From positions 62,001 through 126,000 of the forward strand of contig JASGKW010000019.1 in the NCBI GenBank assembly GCA_049840515.1: a DNA stretch of 64,000 nucleotides, given 5' to 3'. The stretch is from Muricomes sp049840515. GTDB taxonomy: Bacteria; Bacillota; Clostridia; Lachnospirales; Lachnospiraceae. Position numbers and translations under genes: made by a program. A model generated the notes under the pieces. The model saw only the letters and a program-made list of their open reading frames with translations, made no database searches and had not been told where the DNA came from. This document shows positions 54,044 to 63,899 of this stretch, piece by piece. Every line of letters starts with the position of its first letter. Position 1 is the first letter of the stretch.

Positions 54044-54253
54044 TCATATTTCCCCACCAGCTAAAAAAGTAATTATCTTATTTGCCTTGACTGCTTTTTG
54101 TATCTCATTGATGGTGCCAATCTCTGCCACACTGATTCCCTGCAGTCCTAAAATCTCATCCATTGTCATGGCAAGAACTGCCTTTTCCGTATCAAACCCC
54201 GCATCCATCAGTTTTGTGATTGTTCGGATTGCTTTCTGATTCATCTTTGCCAT
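54044..54253 (-). CDS. Small ICE protein, unknown function
   Basis: 69 aa from the ATG at 54253 behind AGGTAGG. Helical, with an AIRTITKLMDAGFDTEKAVLA segment and MDEILGLQGISVAEI, resembling small conserved ICE proteins of this region. No further annotation is possible. Confidence 0.6.
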   Translation of the reverse strand: MAKMNQKAIRTITKLMDAGFDTEKAVLAMTMDEILGLQGISVAEIGTINEIQKAVKANKIITFLAGGEI

Positions 54254-54382
54254 AAAAATACCTACCTTTCCAGCTCTCTGTTTTTCGGTTTTACTCCCTT
54301 CAATTGCCCGGCCTGTTCTCGTCTCTGCTCTAAAAACTGCACTTCCTCTAATACTCTTTGGCATAAGTCCTTTGTTGCACTA

Positions 54383-54562
54383 TCACACCTTCCTTCCCTT
54401 ATCTGGCTTTAAAACTTCTGTTTCCATGCTGGCGTAAAAAGCACAGAAATAAGGCATTTCCTTCCTTTCATCTACGCCGAATACCACTTCTTTATCTCCA
54501 ATGGAGATAGCCTGTGTAATCTCATAACTCTGGGCCATACGTTTTTCTTGTTCTTCATTCAT
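54383..54562 (-). CDS. Small ICE protein, unknown function
   Basis: 59 aa from the ATG at 54562 with GAGGAGG 8 nt upstream. Contains ISIGDKEVVFGVDERKEMPY, a beta-hairpin-like core typical of small conserved ICE proteins. Its gene lies just after a strong terminator, so its promoter should lie in the 54.56-54.74 kb region. Confidence 0.6.
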   Translation of the reverse strand: MNEEQEKRMAQSYEITQAISIGDKEVVFGVDERKEMPYFCAFYASMETEVLKPDKGRKV

Positions 54563-54587
54563 AATTATTGCCTCCTCTCTGATATGT

Positions 54588-54612
54588 AAAAAGGGCGGCA
54601 AAACGCCGCCCT
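54588..54612 (-). terminator. Terminator downstream of the FRG gene
   Basis: Perfect 8-bp GC stem (54592-54599 with 54605-54612) with TTTTTAC on the minus strand, isolating the FRG gene from the ICE operon. Confidence 0.8.
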
Positions 54613-54741
54613 TAAATTGTAAACATACTGTATTTATACTTCTTTGAACAAAATACAAAACACCAGATAACTAAATGATATCTGATGTTTAACCTTTCCA
54701 CTATTAAATTAATTTTTAAGTGTTTTACTATAACCACATTA

Positions 54742-56202
54742 CTATACTGTCAAAACACGTTGACCACCCTTTTCTTCCAGAACTGTATCCGATGGTAATA
54801 TTAATACTGGTCGTGCTTTAGCTGACGTATTAACCTTGGAAAATGCAATATCGGCACTATACTTTTTATTAATTTTATTCAACTTATTATCGGAAAGATA
54901 GGAAATGTGAGATCGCATTGAATATCCTTCTCTCTCTAAAGCTTTTCTAACTTTTTTTATACTATTGCTATCCATATTAAATCCTTCAAGAGCCGTTTGA
55001 AATACTTCTTCAGAAAAAATATGCTGACTATTCATAGGTTCAATATACTGCGAAATATCAGGAATATCATCATTGGGATATATCGCATTTCCTTTATCCA
55101 TTTCTTCATATATCCATAAACATAATTCTTCATCTAATCTAATTCTAAATTTATCAAAAAGAGGATCTTGCATCATGTCGTAACCTTCATCCTTAACAAG
55201 CATCATATACCCATACTGTTGACTGCAACGCATAAAAGGTTGATATCCAATGGGTGTTATTATATTAAATTTAGTTTGTTCATCAGACATGGCCCACTTC
55301 ATATCATTAATCTCTGTTGGACTGCGATAAATGATTCCATACCTTGAATCGCCCCCCAATGAAGAAATTTGTTGCCGCGAGTTTGTATATTCTATTTCTT
55401 CTTTTGATAAAGGATACCATTTTCGATCTCTCCCACATTTACAACATGCAAAAAATAATGCTGTTTTTAAATTACTTGTTATATCCATCATCTGTGTTTT
55501 AAGTCCATAATGTTGCGCTAATGCTAAATAGTTCACGGAACTAGCTTGCCAATGTTTCACCGCATCGAATTGGTCCAAAAAATTCCAACATTCATACTGG
55601 CGCAATACATCCAATAGGTCCCAAATTGTTTTAGAAATTCTTTCATCTCTTTTTTTTCGATACACACTTGGCTTTGAAGAACCATAAAATGCATTCTCTC
55701 CCCTATAGTAATATTTCCCTTTTTGTTGGGTCATAACTCCCCCCACTAATGGGAACTCCAAAATAAACCCATTCATAAATAAGGTAGATAACAAATCTTC
55801 TATCATATAAATGAGATTTGAATTATTTTCAAATGCTTTTTTTATTTGAGCATATTCTGAAGACTTTAGATACTTTTTGTCTATTAGCCATTCATATAAA
55901 CTATCTCTATTTATATCTGGATATATCCCTAATATCTTTAATCTCTCCGATTCTTTTGAAAATTCTGTTCTTGTTAATAGTTCTTCCACCTTTTCGGTAT
56001 AATGTGATTCTTCTTTAAGCATTTTTTCTATGTCGTCTCGTTGGAGCACAGGTATATCTTCACATCTCCAAGCATAATGGCAATTCATTCTATACTGACT
56101 GCTTCTAAAATAGTTATCAATACACTTTGTCCAATTCGCATATTCGCCATATATTGTCTTTAAATGACTATTAATTGCTTCCAAGTACGTCTGATAGCTC
56201 AT
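54742..56202 (-). CDS. FRG-domain protein, possible defence gene
   Basis: 486 aa, AT-rich unlike its neighbours. The central FRG domain is visible as YYRGENAFYGSSKPSVYRKK, with LALAQHYGLKTQMMDITSN and TALFFACCKCGR following. These are the F/Y-RG and HYG-x-x-T-x-x-x-D-x-T signatures. The C-terminal ~130 residues are unassigned. FRG proteins occur in mobile elements and are suspected to take part in phage defence, with no settled biochemistry. The ATG at 56202 has no ribosome site. The frame is open 22 codons further to an ATT at 56268 preceded by AGGAGGG, so the true start may be that rare codon. Confidence 0.82.
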   Translation of the reverse strand: MSYQTYLEAINSHLKTIYGEYANWTKCIDNYFRSSQYRMNCHYAWRCEDIPVLQRDDIEKMLKEESHYTEKVEELLTRTEFSKESERLKILGIYPDINRDSLYEWLIDKKYLKSSEYAQIKKAFENNSNLIYMIEDLLSTLFMNGFILEFPLVGGVMTQQKGKYYYRGENAFYGSSKPSVYRKKRDERISKTIWDLLDVLRQYECWNFLDQFDAVKHWQASSVNYLALAQHYGLKTQMMDITSNLKTALFFACCKCGRDRKWYPLSKEEIEYTNSRQQISSLGGDSRYGIIYRSPTEINDMKWAMSDEQTKFNIITPIGYQPFMRCSQQYGYMMLVKDEGYDMMQDPLFDKFRIRLDEELCLWIYEEMDKGNAIYPNDDIPDISQYIEPMNSQHIFSEEVFQTALEGFNMDSNSIKKVRKALEREGYSMRSHISYLSDNKLNKINKKYSADIAFSKVNTSAKARPVLILPSDTVLEEKGGQRVLTV

Positions 56203-56536
56203 TGTTACAACTGCAGTTTTTCTTACTCTTTCAGGTAGCCCTTGAAGTATTTCTTCCTTTATAGTAATTTCTATCCCTCCTATAAGTAAAACAGATATAT
56301 TTTAAAATTTATTTAATTGTACCATAGACTTATAAAAAAAACAGCATCAAAGATTTATACACCTATATTCAACACCGTTTTTTCAAAACAGATTTTGTTT
56401 AAAATCAGAGGGCCACAAACACCGCCCTCTGATATCTATTTATATTGCTATCGCTTTTTTATCACATGAATCCAAACTGCCGCCCCACTTTAAACATCAC
56501 CAGCCTGACTGTGATTCATATTTTCAGCTCTATCCG
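56203..56536. other. Intergenic region between the FRG gene and the adhesin
   Basis: AT-rich upstream region of the FRG gene plus the adhesin terminator. Possible N-terminal extension of the FRG frame to 56268. Nothing else supportable. Confidence 0.5.
56401..56432 (-). terminator. Terminator of the adhesin gene
   Basis: Perfect 9-bp stem tcagagggc (56405-56413) with gccctctga (56424-56432), then TTTTAAAC on the minus strand. Confidence 0.8.
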
Positions 56537-59500
56537 CTAATCTTCTTTTTTTGCTTTAATTGCCAAAGCACCAAAAGCAGTCAATCCCGCTGCGGACAAT
56601 GCAGATAAGACTATCCATAGTTCTACCTTTCTGTCATCTCCTGTTTTGGGTGTGCTAATCTGTTCTCCCGGTTTCTTTTCATTGGTCATGGTGGCCTTTA
56701 TAACCTGACCATTTTCTTTGATTTCAAAGGGATATTCTTTCTCATCAATCTCATATCCTTCCGGTGCTTCATATTCCTGATAGGTGTATTTCCCATAGCG
56801 TAGTGTAAAGGTGGCAAGGCCCTTTTTATCTGTACCCCCGGTTACAATGATGTTTCCCTTTTCATCCTTAATACGGAATCTTGCGTTTGGAAGAAGTTTC
56901 CCATCTACTACATCCTTTTTTGTCAGCTCCAGATTTCCGGTAATGGGCCGATTGATGAATCCAACACCTGCCTTATTTTCCACATCTACGGTTTTGCCAT
57001 TCTCTGTTACTTCAAAGAAATGTGGGTTTTCGTCCAAAATAAAGCCTTTGGGGGCAGTCTTTTCTTTTACAAAATATCCACCATACAACAGCTCATCCTT
57101 CTGGTAAATACCTGTTGCAGTCTCCGGTATTTCTCCAAAAAGTTTGTCTTTATTCCCATTAAACTTCTTATCTCCATCGGTATCCTGATACAATTCAAAT
57201 ACTGCACCTGTCAGCTTATTTGCTGGATATTCTGCATCCACCTTTGTCAGACGGACACTGCCTTTTATCAACTTATTGATTATTTTCACTTCAATCACTT
57301 CCTTATGGGCAGTCACTGACACATGATGAAGTACCTCATTCAGCACATACCCTTTCGGAGATGCAATCTCTCGCACAATATAATCTCCGTATGGTACATC
57401 CTGAAAAGAAAATGCCCCATCTTTTTCAGATATGGACACTAATAACGCTTTTTCTTCTGTAAATTCCTTTGTACCTGCCCAAAACAGACCCATCTTTGCA
57501 CCTTCCAGTGCTTTTCCTTCTGTATCCACCTTCAAACCAGAAATACTGCCACGGATCAATTTATTTTCTATGGCATTTCCCTCATTTGGGTGAATCACAA
57601 TAAGGGCAGCCTCCTGTCCCTGATAGCTGAACTCCAGCAGATATTTCTGATTCGACAGCAGGTAATGCTGATCCGTCGTAATCTCTTTCACATAATATTT
57701 CCCAAAGGGCAGGTCACTGGTAAATGCTGCTCTTCCTTCCGTATTACAGTACACAACTTCCATCAATCCATCTAGCGGAATGACAGAATCATCCGCCGCT
57801 TTCAACTCTTCTGCTGCATACAGCCCAAACGCAACATTCTGGATTTCCCCCTTCTTTTCAACATCAAAGATTTCATCCTGCTCCAGTGCTTTGTCCAAAT
57901 CAACCTGAACTTTCTGGCGTTCATTGTAAAAGCTGGTCTCTATACCTGTGACAGAGGTTTCCTGTCCGGCATAGATGAGCTCCACTTCATTTGGAATCGT
58001 ATTTAGTACCATTCCCTCCGGTGCAGTCTTTTCCACAACTTTGTACTTCCCTAAATACAGTTCCTTTGATTCCGCATTTCCTTCTTTGTCTGTGGTCAGC
58101 GTATCTAACACATCCCCTGCAGAGGCTCTTAAAGTTCCATCCGGCGTCACGATATCTGTAAGAGCAACAATCTCATATACAGCTCCTGCCTGTCCAATAA
58201 TATTATAAACAGGTGTATAGATAGTTTCACCCTCTGTCAGATTTCCCTCTTTATTTATCGCATCATCTCCGGATATTTGGACACTGGTAAAATCTTCACC
58301 GCTTTTGTGGATTTTGATTTTCCCTTTCTGTGGCATGTCTTTCTTCTCTACCGCCACAACAGTCACTCCGCTTTCTTCTGAAGAATTTTCCTGGGCAACT
58401 GTAAATGGAATCGAAGTACCATCCAGCACATAACCATAAGGAGCCTGTACCTCCACCAGTTTGTAGGTTCCATAAGGTAATACCTCCGGCGTAATCAGAT
58501 AACCTTCTGAATTGGTGTAGAAGGTATCAATTGTGGTAACTTCCGGATAAGTGTATTTCATAGTCACAAGAGTGCCTGCCTCATCATAAATCTGGAATCC
58601 TGCCCCGGACAAAGGAATGATGTTTCCGGTTTCCGCATCCTTTTTCACTACTTTGATATAAGATTTAAAAATGCTATTGTTTATCAGATAGCGGTAAACT
58701 CCTCCGTTCTTGCTGATATATACATCAAAATCAGCAATCAACTCTCTGCCTTCCCATCCTTTTGTCTGATGCACGGTATAAATTCCATAAGGCAGCTCTC
58801 TGGTCTGTGCATACCCATTTTCATCACATACCAGTGTGTCCCGCTCACTCTGTTTTGCCTGTTCATAGCTCCCGGACTGTTTCAGGTATACCTGAAATTC
58901 AGCACCCTTTTCTGGAGTTTCAATCTTTGTACTGCCATCATCCGCATGTTTAATGATAGAAATATGACCTTTGATAACCTGCTCTGTTACATCATTCGCT
59001 GTGGTACTACGCTCAACAGTATAACTCTTTGCCTCTGCCCCCACATGATGTGCTCTTTCATCCAGCAGGTATCCTTCTGAGGGCGATATCTCACGGAGTG
59101 TCCAGTTATCTCCACAGATATAGTATTTTGTAGTAAATCTTCCCGCTGCATCTGTGGTGTAAGTGTCCACTAAGGTATCCCCATTGTAAATTCCATAGAC
59201 TGCACCTGCCAGTGTTGCATCTCCCTGAGATGTGCCTGTTTCTACATCACTCTTTTTTACAGTGATACGGAATTTTTTCAACATATTGGTCACAGTGCTG
59301 TTTGTAACCTCATTCCATTTGATTGTCACATTCTGTTTTTGTGGAACAACATATCGTACTGCGGTATCCACTTCTTCCAGGGTATAAGGGATTCCTCCGG
59401 AAACCAGTATTTTTGAAAATGTGGCAACACCATTTTTATCTGTAACCGCATATTCATCTACAGTGGCACCGGAAAGTGCAGTGCCATATAAGTGGAACTT

Positions 59501-60759
59501 CACCCCTTCCACCAGCTTATCCTCAGAACTTTTTACCACTTTCAAATCTCCACGTTTCAGGATATTGGAAAACTCCACCCTTGCGGTTTCTCCACCTTTT
59601 ACCGTAACTTTTTGTTCCTTCTTTGGTTCGTAACGGTTCTCAGCCAGCTCTTTTACGGTGTAGGTTCCTGGATTCAAATTCTCCACCTTCATAGTTCCAT
59701 CTTTACCAGTTATCACAGTCTGGTCCACTCCGTTCCCGGTAATCTGGAATTTCAGACCTTCGACCACTCCATCCTCTGAAGTTTTCACAATCTGCAAATG
59801 GCCGTATGGGATTTTGACATTCAGATAGGCTTTTACTTCTCCCGTATTTTCCACCCCGGTTACAATATCCTGCAGCGTTGCATCTCCATAAGCCACCAAC
59901 TTTGCACTGCTGCTGACCGTAGGAATCTTCTTGGTTGCAGATAAAAGAACTTCTCCCTGCAATGCTTTTGTGGATGTGATAGTCAGGGTGTTGCCAGAAG
60001 CACTGACTTTGACATCACTGTTAGAGGAAGTAAAACCAAATTTGGAGAGAACACCCTGTTCATCATTCAGTTTCAGGGTATATTTCTCACCATCCCATTT
60101 CAGCCTTTTGCTGCACTGTCCTTTTTAGAAGATGCAAAACTTGGAATGGTGGCATGGTTCTTCATATTTTCCACAATCTGATTATAGCCCGCTGCTACAC
60201 CGCTATTTGTTCCTCCGGCACACAGTCCTTCATAAAACTTACTGTCTGTTCTTCCATAAGGTGCGGCAGCATTTCTGCAACCTGTCACAATTTCCCAAAT
60301 GAGCATCTGTGTGGCAAGAACCCTTTCACTCTCTGTTCCGGGTAAATTTCCCATGCTGCCCTGTGCTCCATAAAGTAATGCCAGATTTGCTGCGCTTTTC
60401 TGATTTCCACTTAATGCATTCCACATCTCTGACGCATCTTTTCGTAAGGTGTTTCCACTATTCAATGGCATACCGGGCTGGATGCAGTAAGCATTTTCCC
60501 CATCTGCATAAATACGAGTCACAAGCTCCCCTGCATGACCACAGGTAATTCCATTATGGGAATAGGTCTGCTGATAACGGATGGCATTTCCTCCTACATC
60601 GTAGCAATAATCAAAAGTCATAGTGGCCCTTTCCGATGCTGCCGATACTGTTATTCCCGGAAGCACTGACACAACAGTTGTCGCAGCTATCATAAAGGCA
60701 ATCCCTTTTTCCATATTTCTTTTATTTTTTTCAATTTCTTCATCCTCCATTTCTAACAT
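56537..60759 (-). pseudogene. Thioester-domain SpaA/Cna-B surface adhesin, frameshifted once
   Basis: About 1400 aa when joined. The N-terminus is a signal peptide (MEKGIAFMIAATTVVSVLPG) followed by a thioester domain with GENAYCIQPGMPL, where Cys and a downstream Gln form a covalent adhesion bond. The frame breaks near 60106 (A run in DSAAK), and the other frame continues LKWDGEKYTLKLNDEQG. About ten SpaA/Cna-B repeats follow, with lysine starts such as LKVVKSSED and IKVVKKDAETG. A TPKTGDD sorting signal, a membrane helix and a KAKKED tail close it. One missing base explains the break. Its likely anchor is the sortase B of the same element. The start could also be 60750. Confidence 0.85.
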
Positions 60760-60804
60760 GCCGTTTTTCAGACTTCTCCTTTCGTCTGATGTTACAATTG
60801 GGCA

Positions 60805-60832
60805 TAAAAAAAGCCCCACTCTTTTATGGGGA
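60805..60832 (-). terminator. Terminator of the parAB genes
   Basis: CCCCA/TGGGG stem within 60814-60831, followed by TTTTTTT on the minus strand, between parB and the adhesin. Confidence 0.75.
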
Positions 60833-60921
60833 CAGATCTTAGTATCTTCCTTTTCAGATAAAAAGGATAGCCATAGATTCCTATATTGTTTTTCGGCTGG
60901 TAATCTGCTGGTAATTTGGAA

Positions 60922-60942
60922 GGGGTGGGGTGTGGGGAGGGG
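60922..60942 (+). other. Perfect four-run G-quadruplex motif
   Basis: GGGG-T-GGGG-TGT-GGGG-A-GGGG on the plus strand, in the ~240-nt gap between parB and the adhesin. All four runs have four G and loops of 1-3 nt, the most stable class of motif. It is striking in a low-GC genome. Confidence 0.75.
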
Positions 60943-60997
60943 AAACCCAAAAACTGAGGTTCTCATCAAAAGACCCACTTCGCCCTCGGCGTATGGA

Positions 60998-61935
60998 TTA
61001 TCTTTCTCTGCTGCGTTCTCGTTTTCGGTACATCTCCAATGCCTTGACAATCGTTTCTTCCATTTGCTTTGCGGGCGTCCCCGGCGAAAAATATTTGCTG
61101 ATACGTTCCTTTGGCATACGGAACTGCTCTTTTTGATTACCTTTTCCTCTGTCATGATGGAAAAGATAACATCTTTATTAAGCCGCCCCTCCTCAGAAAA
61201 CTTCCGCATTTTGATTGCCTGTGCATGGCTCGGTGTGCAATCCTCCAACTGCATGGTATCAAGTAGCACCTCCTGCTCTGCTTTCGGCAGGTAAGATAAC
61301 TCTACTGCTGGGCGAATGGCAATTTTGCCTTCATCCACCATGTCCAAAAGAGGTGTAATAAGTTCGGTTAAACGGATATAGCGACGGATTGTTTCTCTGC
61401 TTTCTCCTACCTGTTTTGCTAAAACTTCATTGGTTCTTACACCATCAAAATCTGACACCACTGGTGTCAAATTTTTTCTTGTGGGTCTACCTGCTTGCCT
61501 ATTCATAGCCTCCAACTTCATTTTGTAAGCAAATGCTTTTTCTGAGGGCAGAATCTGCTCTCTTTGCAAGTTTGAATCCACCATAACGATTATGGCTTCG
61601 TCATCCGATAAGTTACGCACAATACAAGGGATTTCTTTTTGTTCTGCCAATTCACTTGCCATTTTCCGTCTGTGTCCGGCTATCATTTCATAGCCACCCT
61701 CTGACTTTGGCCGGACAAGAGCTGGCACTAGCACACCATACTGCTTTACACTTTCCACCATATCCAGCATTTTTTCGTCCATTGTCACCTTAAACGGATG
61801 ATTGGGAAAATCACTGATTTCTAGTATTGAGATATCCATAATGCTTTCCTGACCAGCTATATCACGCTCTGCCTGTGTGGTAAACAAATCATCTGCTGCG
61901 GGAAGATTCATGTTGATGCCTTTGTTTTTCGCCAT
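60998..61935 (-). pseudogene. parB: ParB-like partition protein, frameshifted near the C-terminus
   Basis: The N-terminal nuclease-fold domain has ISILEISDFPNHPF, GVLVPALVRPKS and MIAGHRRKMASELA (the GxRR box). An HTH region follows (NEVLAKQVGESRETIRRYIRLTELI). Near 61139-61146 the frame breaks after SIMTEEK. The other frame continues NQKEQFRMPKERISKYF and KALEMYRKRERSRER to a stop at 60998. One missing G in a GG(G) run explains it. The restored length is 312 aa. As written, the broken frame would read on into the adhesin gene as a 611-aa fusion, which is an artefact of the shift. Confidence 0.87.
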
Positions 61936-62720
61936 CTTGTATCACCTCTCTCGTAAATGATTCATAGGCTTTTGCCGCTGCCCCATTTTTGTCATAACTG
62001 TAAATGCTTTGTCCCGCTACACTTGTTTCCGCTGCTTTTACTGCAACAGGTATCATGGACTGATACACTTTTATTATCCTGCCATAATTCTGTTGTAAAC
62101 TTTCTGCTGTCGCACGGGCAAGATTCGTCCCGCATATCTGCTAAAGTTAACAGAACCCCATCCACTTTTAATCCAGGATTGATTTGCCTTTGTACCTTGC
62201 TAATTGTCCGCATAAGCTGTGTCATTCCTTTTAATGGCAGGTAATGAGCCTGTACCGGAACAATCACGCTATCAGCCGCTGCAAGAGCATTGATTGTCAG
62301 CATACCTAAACTTGGCATACAATCAATGAGAACGTAATCATACTCTTTTTTTAGTTCACTCAGATAAGATTTCATGGTAAACTCCCGGCTCATGGCATTT
62401 ACCAACGCTATTTCCATTCCTGATAATTCAATATTAGATGGGATAAGGTCTGCACCTTCATCATGGTGCAAAATCCCATCATGGCAATCGAATGGCTCAT
62501 CACGGATTAATCTGTCCATTTGTGTTGCCAGTGTTGTAGGAAGATTGTCTTGCTCTGCCCACCCCAATGAAGTAGTCAAATCCCCCTGTGGGTCAGCATC
62601 CACAAGTAACACACGCTTTCCTTTATTTGCGAGTCCAATGCCTAAGTTTACTGTAGTTGTAGTCTTTCCAGTTCCTCCTTTCTGATTAGCAATAGCAATT
62701 ACCTTACATTTTGACATCAC
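61889..62720 (-). pseudogene. parA: ParA-like partition ATPase, frameshifted at a GGG run
   Basis: Deviant Walker A KGGTGKTTTTVNLG, DADPQGDLTTSLG and IDCMPSLGMLTINALAAAD are all present. After LLTLADMR the frame breaks at 62127-62131, where GGG should be GG. The other frame gives TNLARATAESLQQNYGRII and SMIPVAVKAAETSVAGQSIY to a stop at 61889, overlapping parB by 47 nt. The restored length is about 276 aa, normal. With ParB it would stabilise the circular form of the element. GGAGG precedes the ATG at 62717 or the GTG at 62720. Confidence 0.9.
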
Positions 62721-62791
62721 AGTCTGCCTCCTTTCTCAAAAAATTTAATAGCCACTCCTTTGTTGGGATGGCTATGTACTAAAAATAGGCA

Positions 62792-62834
62792 TGAAAAAAG
62801 CCGATTGATATTCGTTTTTCAAAATCAATCGGCT
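62792..62834 (-). terminator. Terminator with long conserved loop (second of a pair)
   Basis: Perfect 11-bp stem agccgattgat (62799-62809) with atcaatcggct (62824-62834) and TTTTTT on the minus strand, after the Abi-like gene. The loop and flanks match the 43.35-kb hairpin. Confidence 0.8.
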
Positions 62835-62870
62835 ATGTAACGCTTTTCTTATAAATTATTTTTATATGAG

Positions 62871-63758
62871 TTAATACCCTATATTATGTTGTAAACACCA
62901 AATCAAAATATCTTCTGTCATTCTTAAAAACATTAAAGCATCCTCTTTGGATGGAATTTCTTCACCATGCGTTCCTAAACCAGACATCGCACTGTACATA
63001 CTTACAAATAATCTGTATCTATTGGCACCTTTTTTATTATTTAACCAATACGTAAAAATTTTTTTAATTGATACAAGTTGAGTATTGGAATTATCAACAA
63101 TATTCTCACCTGTTGCTACCAAAATACCTTTCGCATAATCATCCTGTGAGTCTAGTTTCTTAAAAAACCCTTCAAAAACACTTCTACTATTGTCCAAACA
63201 GCTTTTATACTCTGAATTTCCATAATTTGATATGGCCTCTAAATAATATGGCACTAAATCACCATGCTCCTGTTCCAACGCTGCCAATAAAAATGTCTTA
63301 TCTTCTTGTCTGTCAATAGCTCCTTCAGAAAACGCTGTCAATTGATATTTATACAAATCATCCTCATAATCGTCCTCTATATGTTCTCTTGTCAATTCAT
63401 ATCCAATTATCTCTAAATAATTGCTCAATATTTCAAAATCATTTTCTTCAATTTTTCGGGTTCTATCAAATATTTCTTTCAAAAAAGTTCCCAATGCTTG
63501 TTTATTACTTTCTATTTCTTGACAAATTGCAAAGCAAGCTTTAATTGGACTATATTTGGGATTATCGTTTTTCCAAATTTCATTCATACAATATGGAATC
63601 AAATCTGTTTTGTACTTGTCAACAAGAGATGATAGGCCTGCACATCTCAAAATAATTTCTCCATCTTCTGTTTGCTGAATAGCTCTGTCAAAATATTTTC
63701 CAAGTATACTATATGTCTTAGCTAAAACTATCTTTTCTTGTGAATCCAATTGAAACAT
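62871..63758 (-). CDS. Abortive-infection-like protein (Abi C-terminal domain)
   Basis: 295 aa, AT-rich. The C-terminal ~110 residues have an Abi_C-like pattern: SCLDNSRSVFEGFFKKL, then SMYSAMSGLGTHGEEIPSKEDALMFLRMTEDILIWCL, with the G-T-H-G motif. The N-terminal part is helical with no known fold. Such proteins act in phage abortive infection or related toxic responses; an effector mechanism is not visible. AGGTGAG precedes the ATG. It lies between parA and the window end with its own terminator. Confidence 0.72.
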   Translation of the reverse strand: MFQLDSQEKIVLAKTYSILGKYFDRAIQQTEDGEIILRCAGLSSLVDKYKTDLIPYCMNEIWKNDNPKYSPIKACFAICQEIESNKQALGTFLKEIFDRTRKIEENDFEILSNYLEIIGYELTREHIEDDYEDDLYKYQLTAFSEGAIDRQEDKTFLLAALEQEHGDLVPYYLEAISNYGNSEYKSCLDNSRSVFEGFFKKLDSQDDYAKGILVATGENIVDNSNTQLVSIKKIFTYWLNNKKGANRYRLFVSMYSAMSGLGTHGEEIPSKEDALMFLRMTEDILIWCLQHNIGY

Positions 63759-63770
63759 ATTCTTCTCACC

Positions 63771-63899
63771 TCATCTTATTTCATTCTCTCTATACGAATT
63801 TCCACCAAAATCAGTTGCAAATTCATTACCATGCAATCTATATACCCTCGCCTTCTCCTCCCCCATACTTCTCAATACGAAGAATCCCAAATAGCACAT
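63771..63899 (-). CDS. Possible 42-aa protein upstream of the Abi-like gene
   Basis: From an ATG at 63899, the frame gives MCYLGFFVLRSMGEEKARVY and a tail ending GGNSYRENEIR. It stops 12 nt before the Abi-like start, and the Abi-like ribosome site begins right after it. The open frame extends further upstream. It could be real or the end of a lost gene. Confidence 0.3.
   Translation of the reverse strand: MCYLGFFVLRSMGEEKARVYRLHGNEFATDFGGNSYRENEIR

Noticed and set aside
60100..61935. A 611-aa ParB-adhesin fusion protein
   Set aside because: Created by the one-base shift in parB. Restoring the frame gives a normal ParB end at 60998 and a separate adhesin with its own signal peptide.
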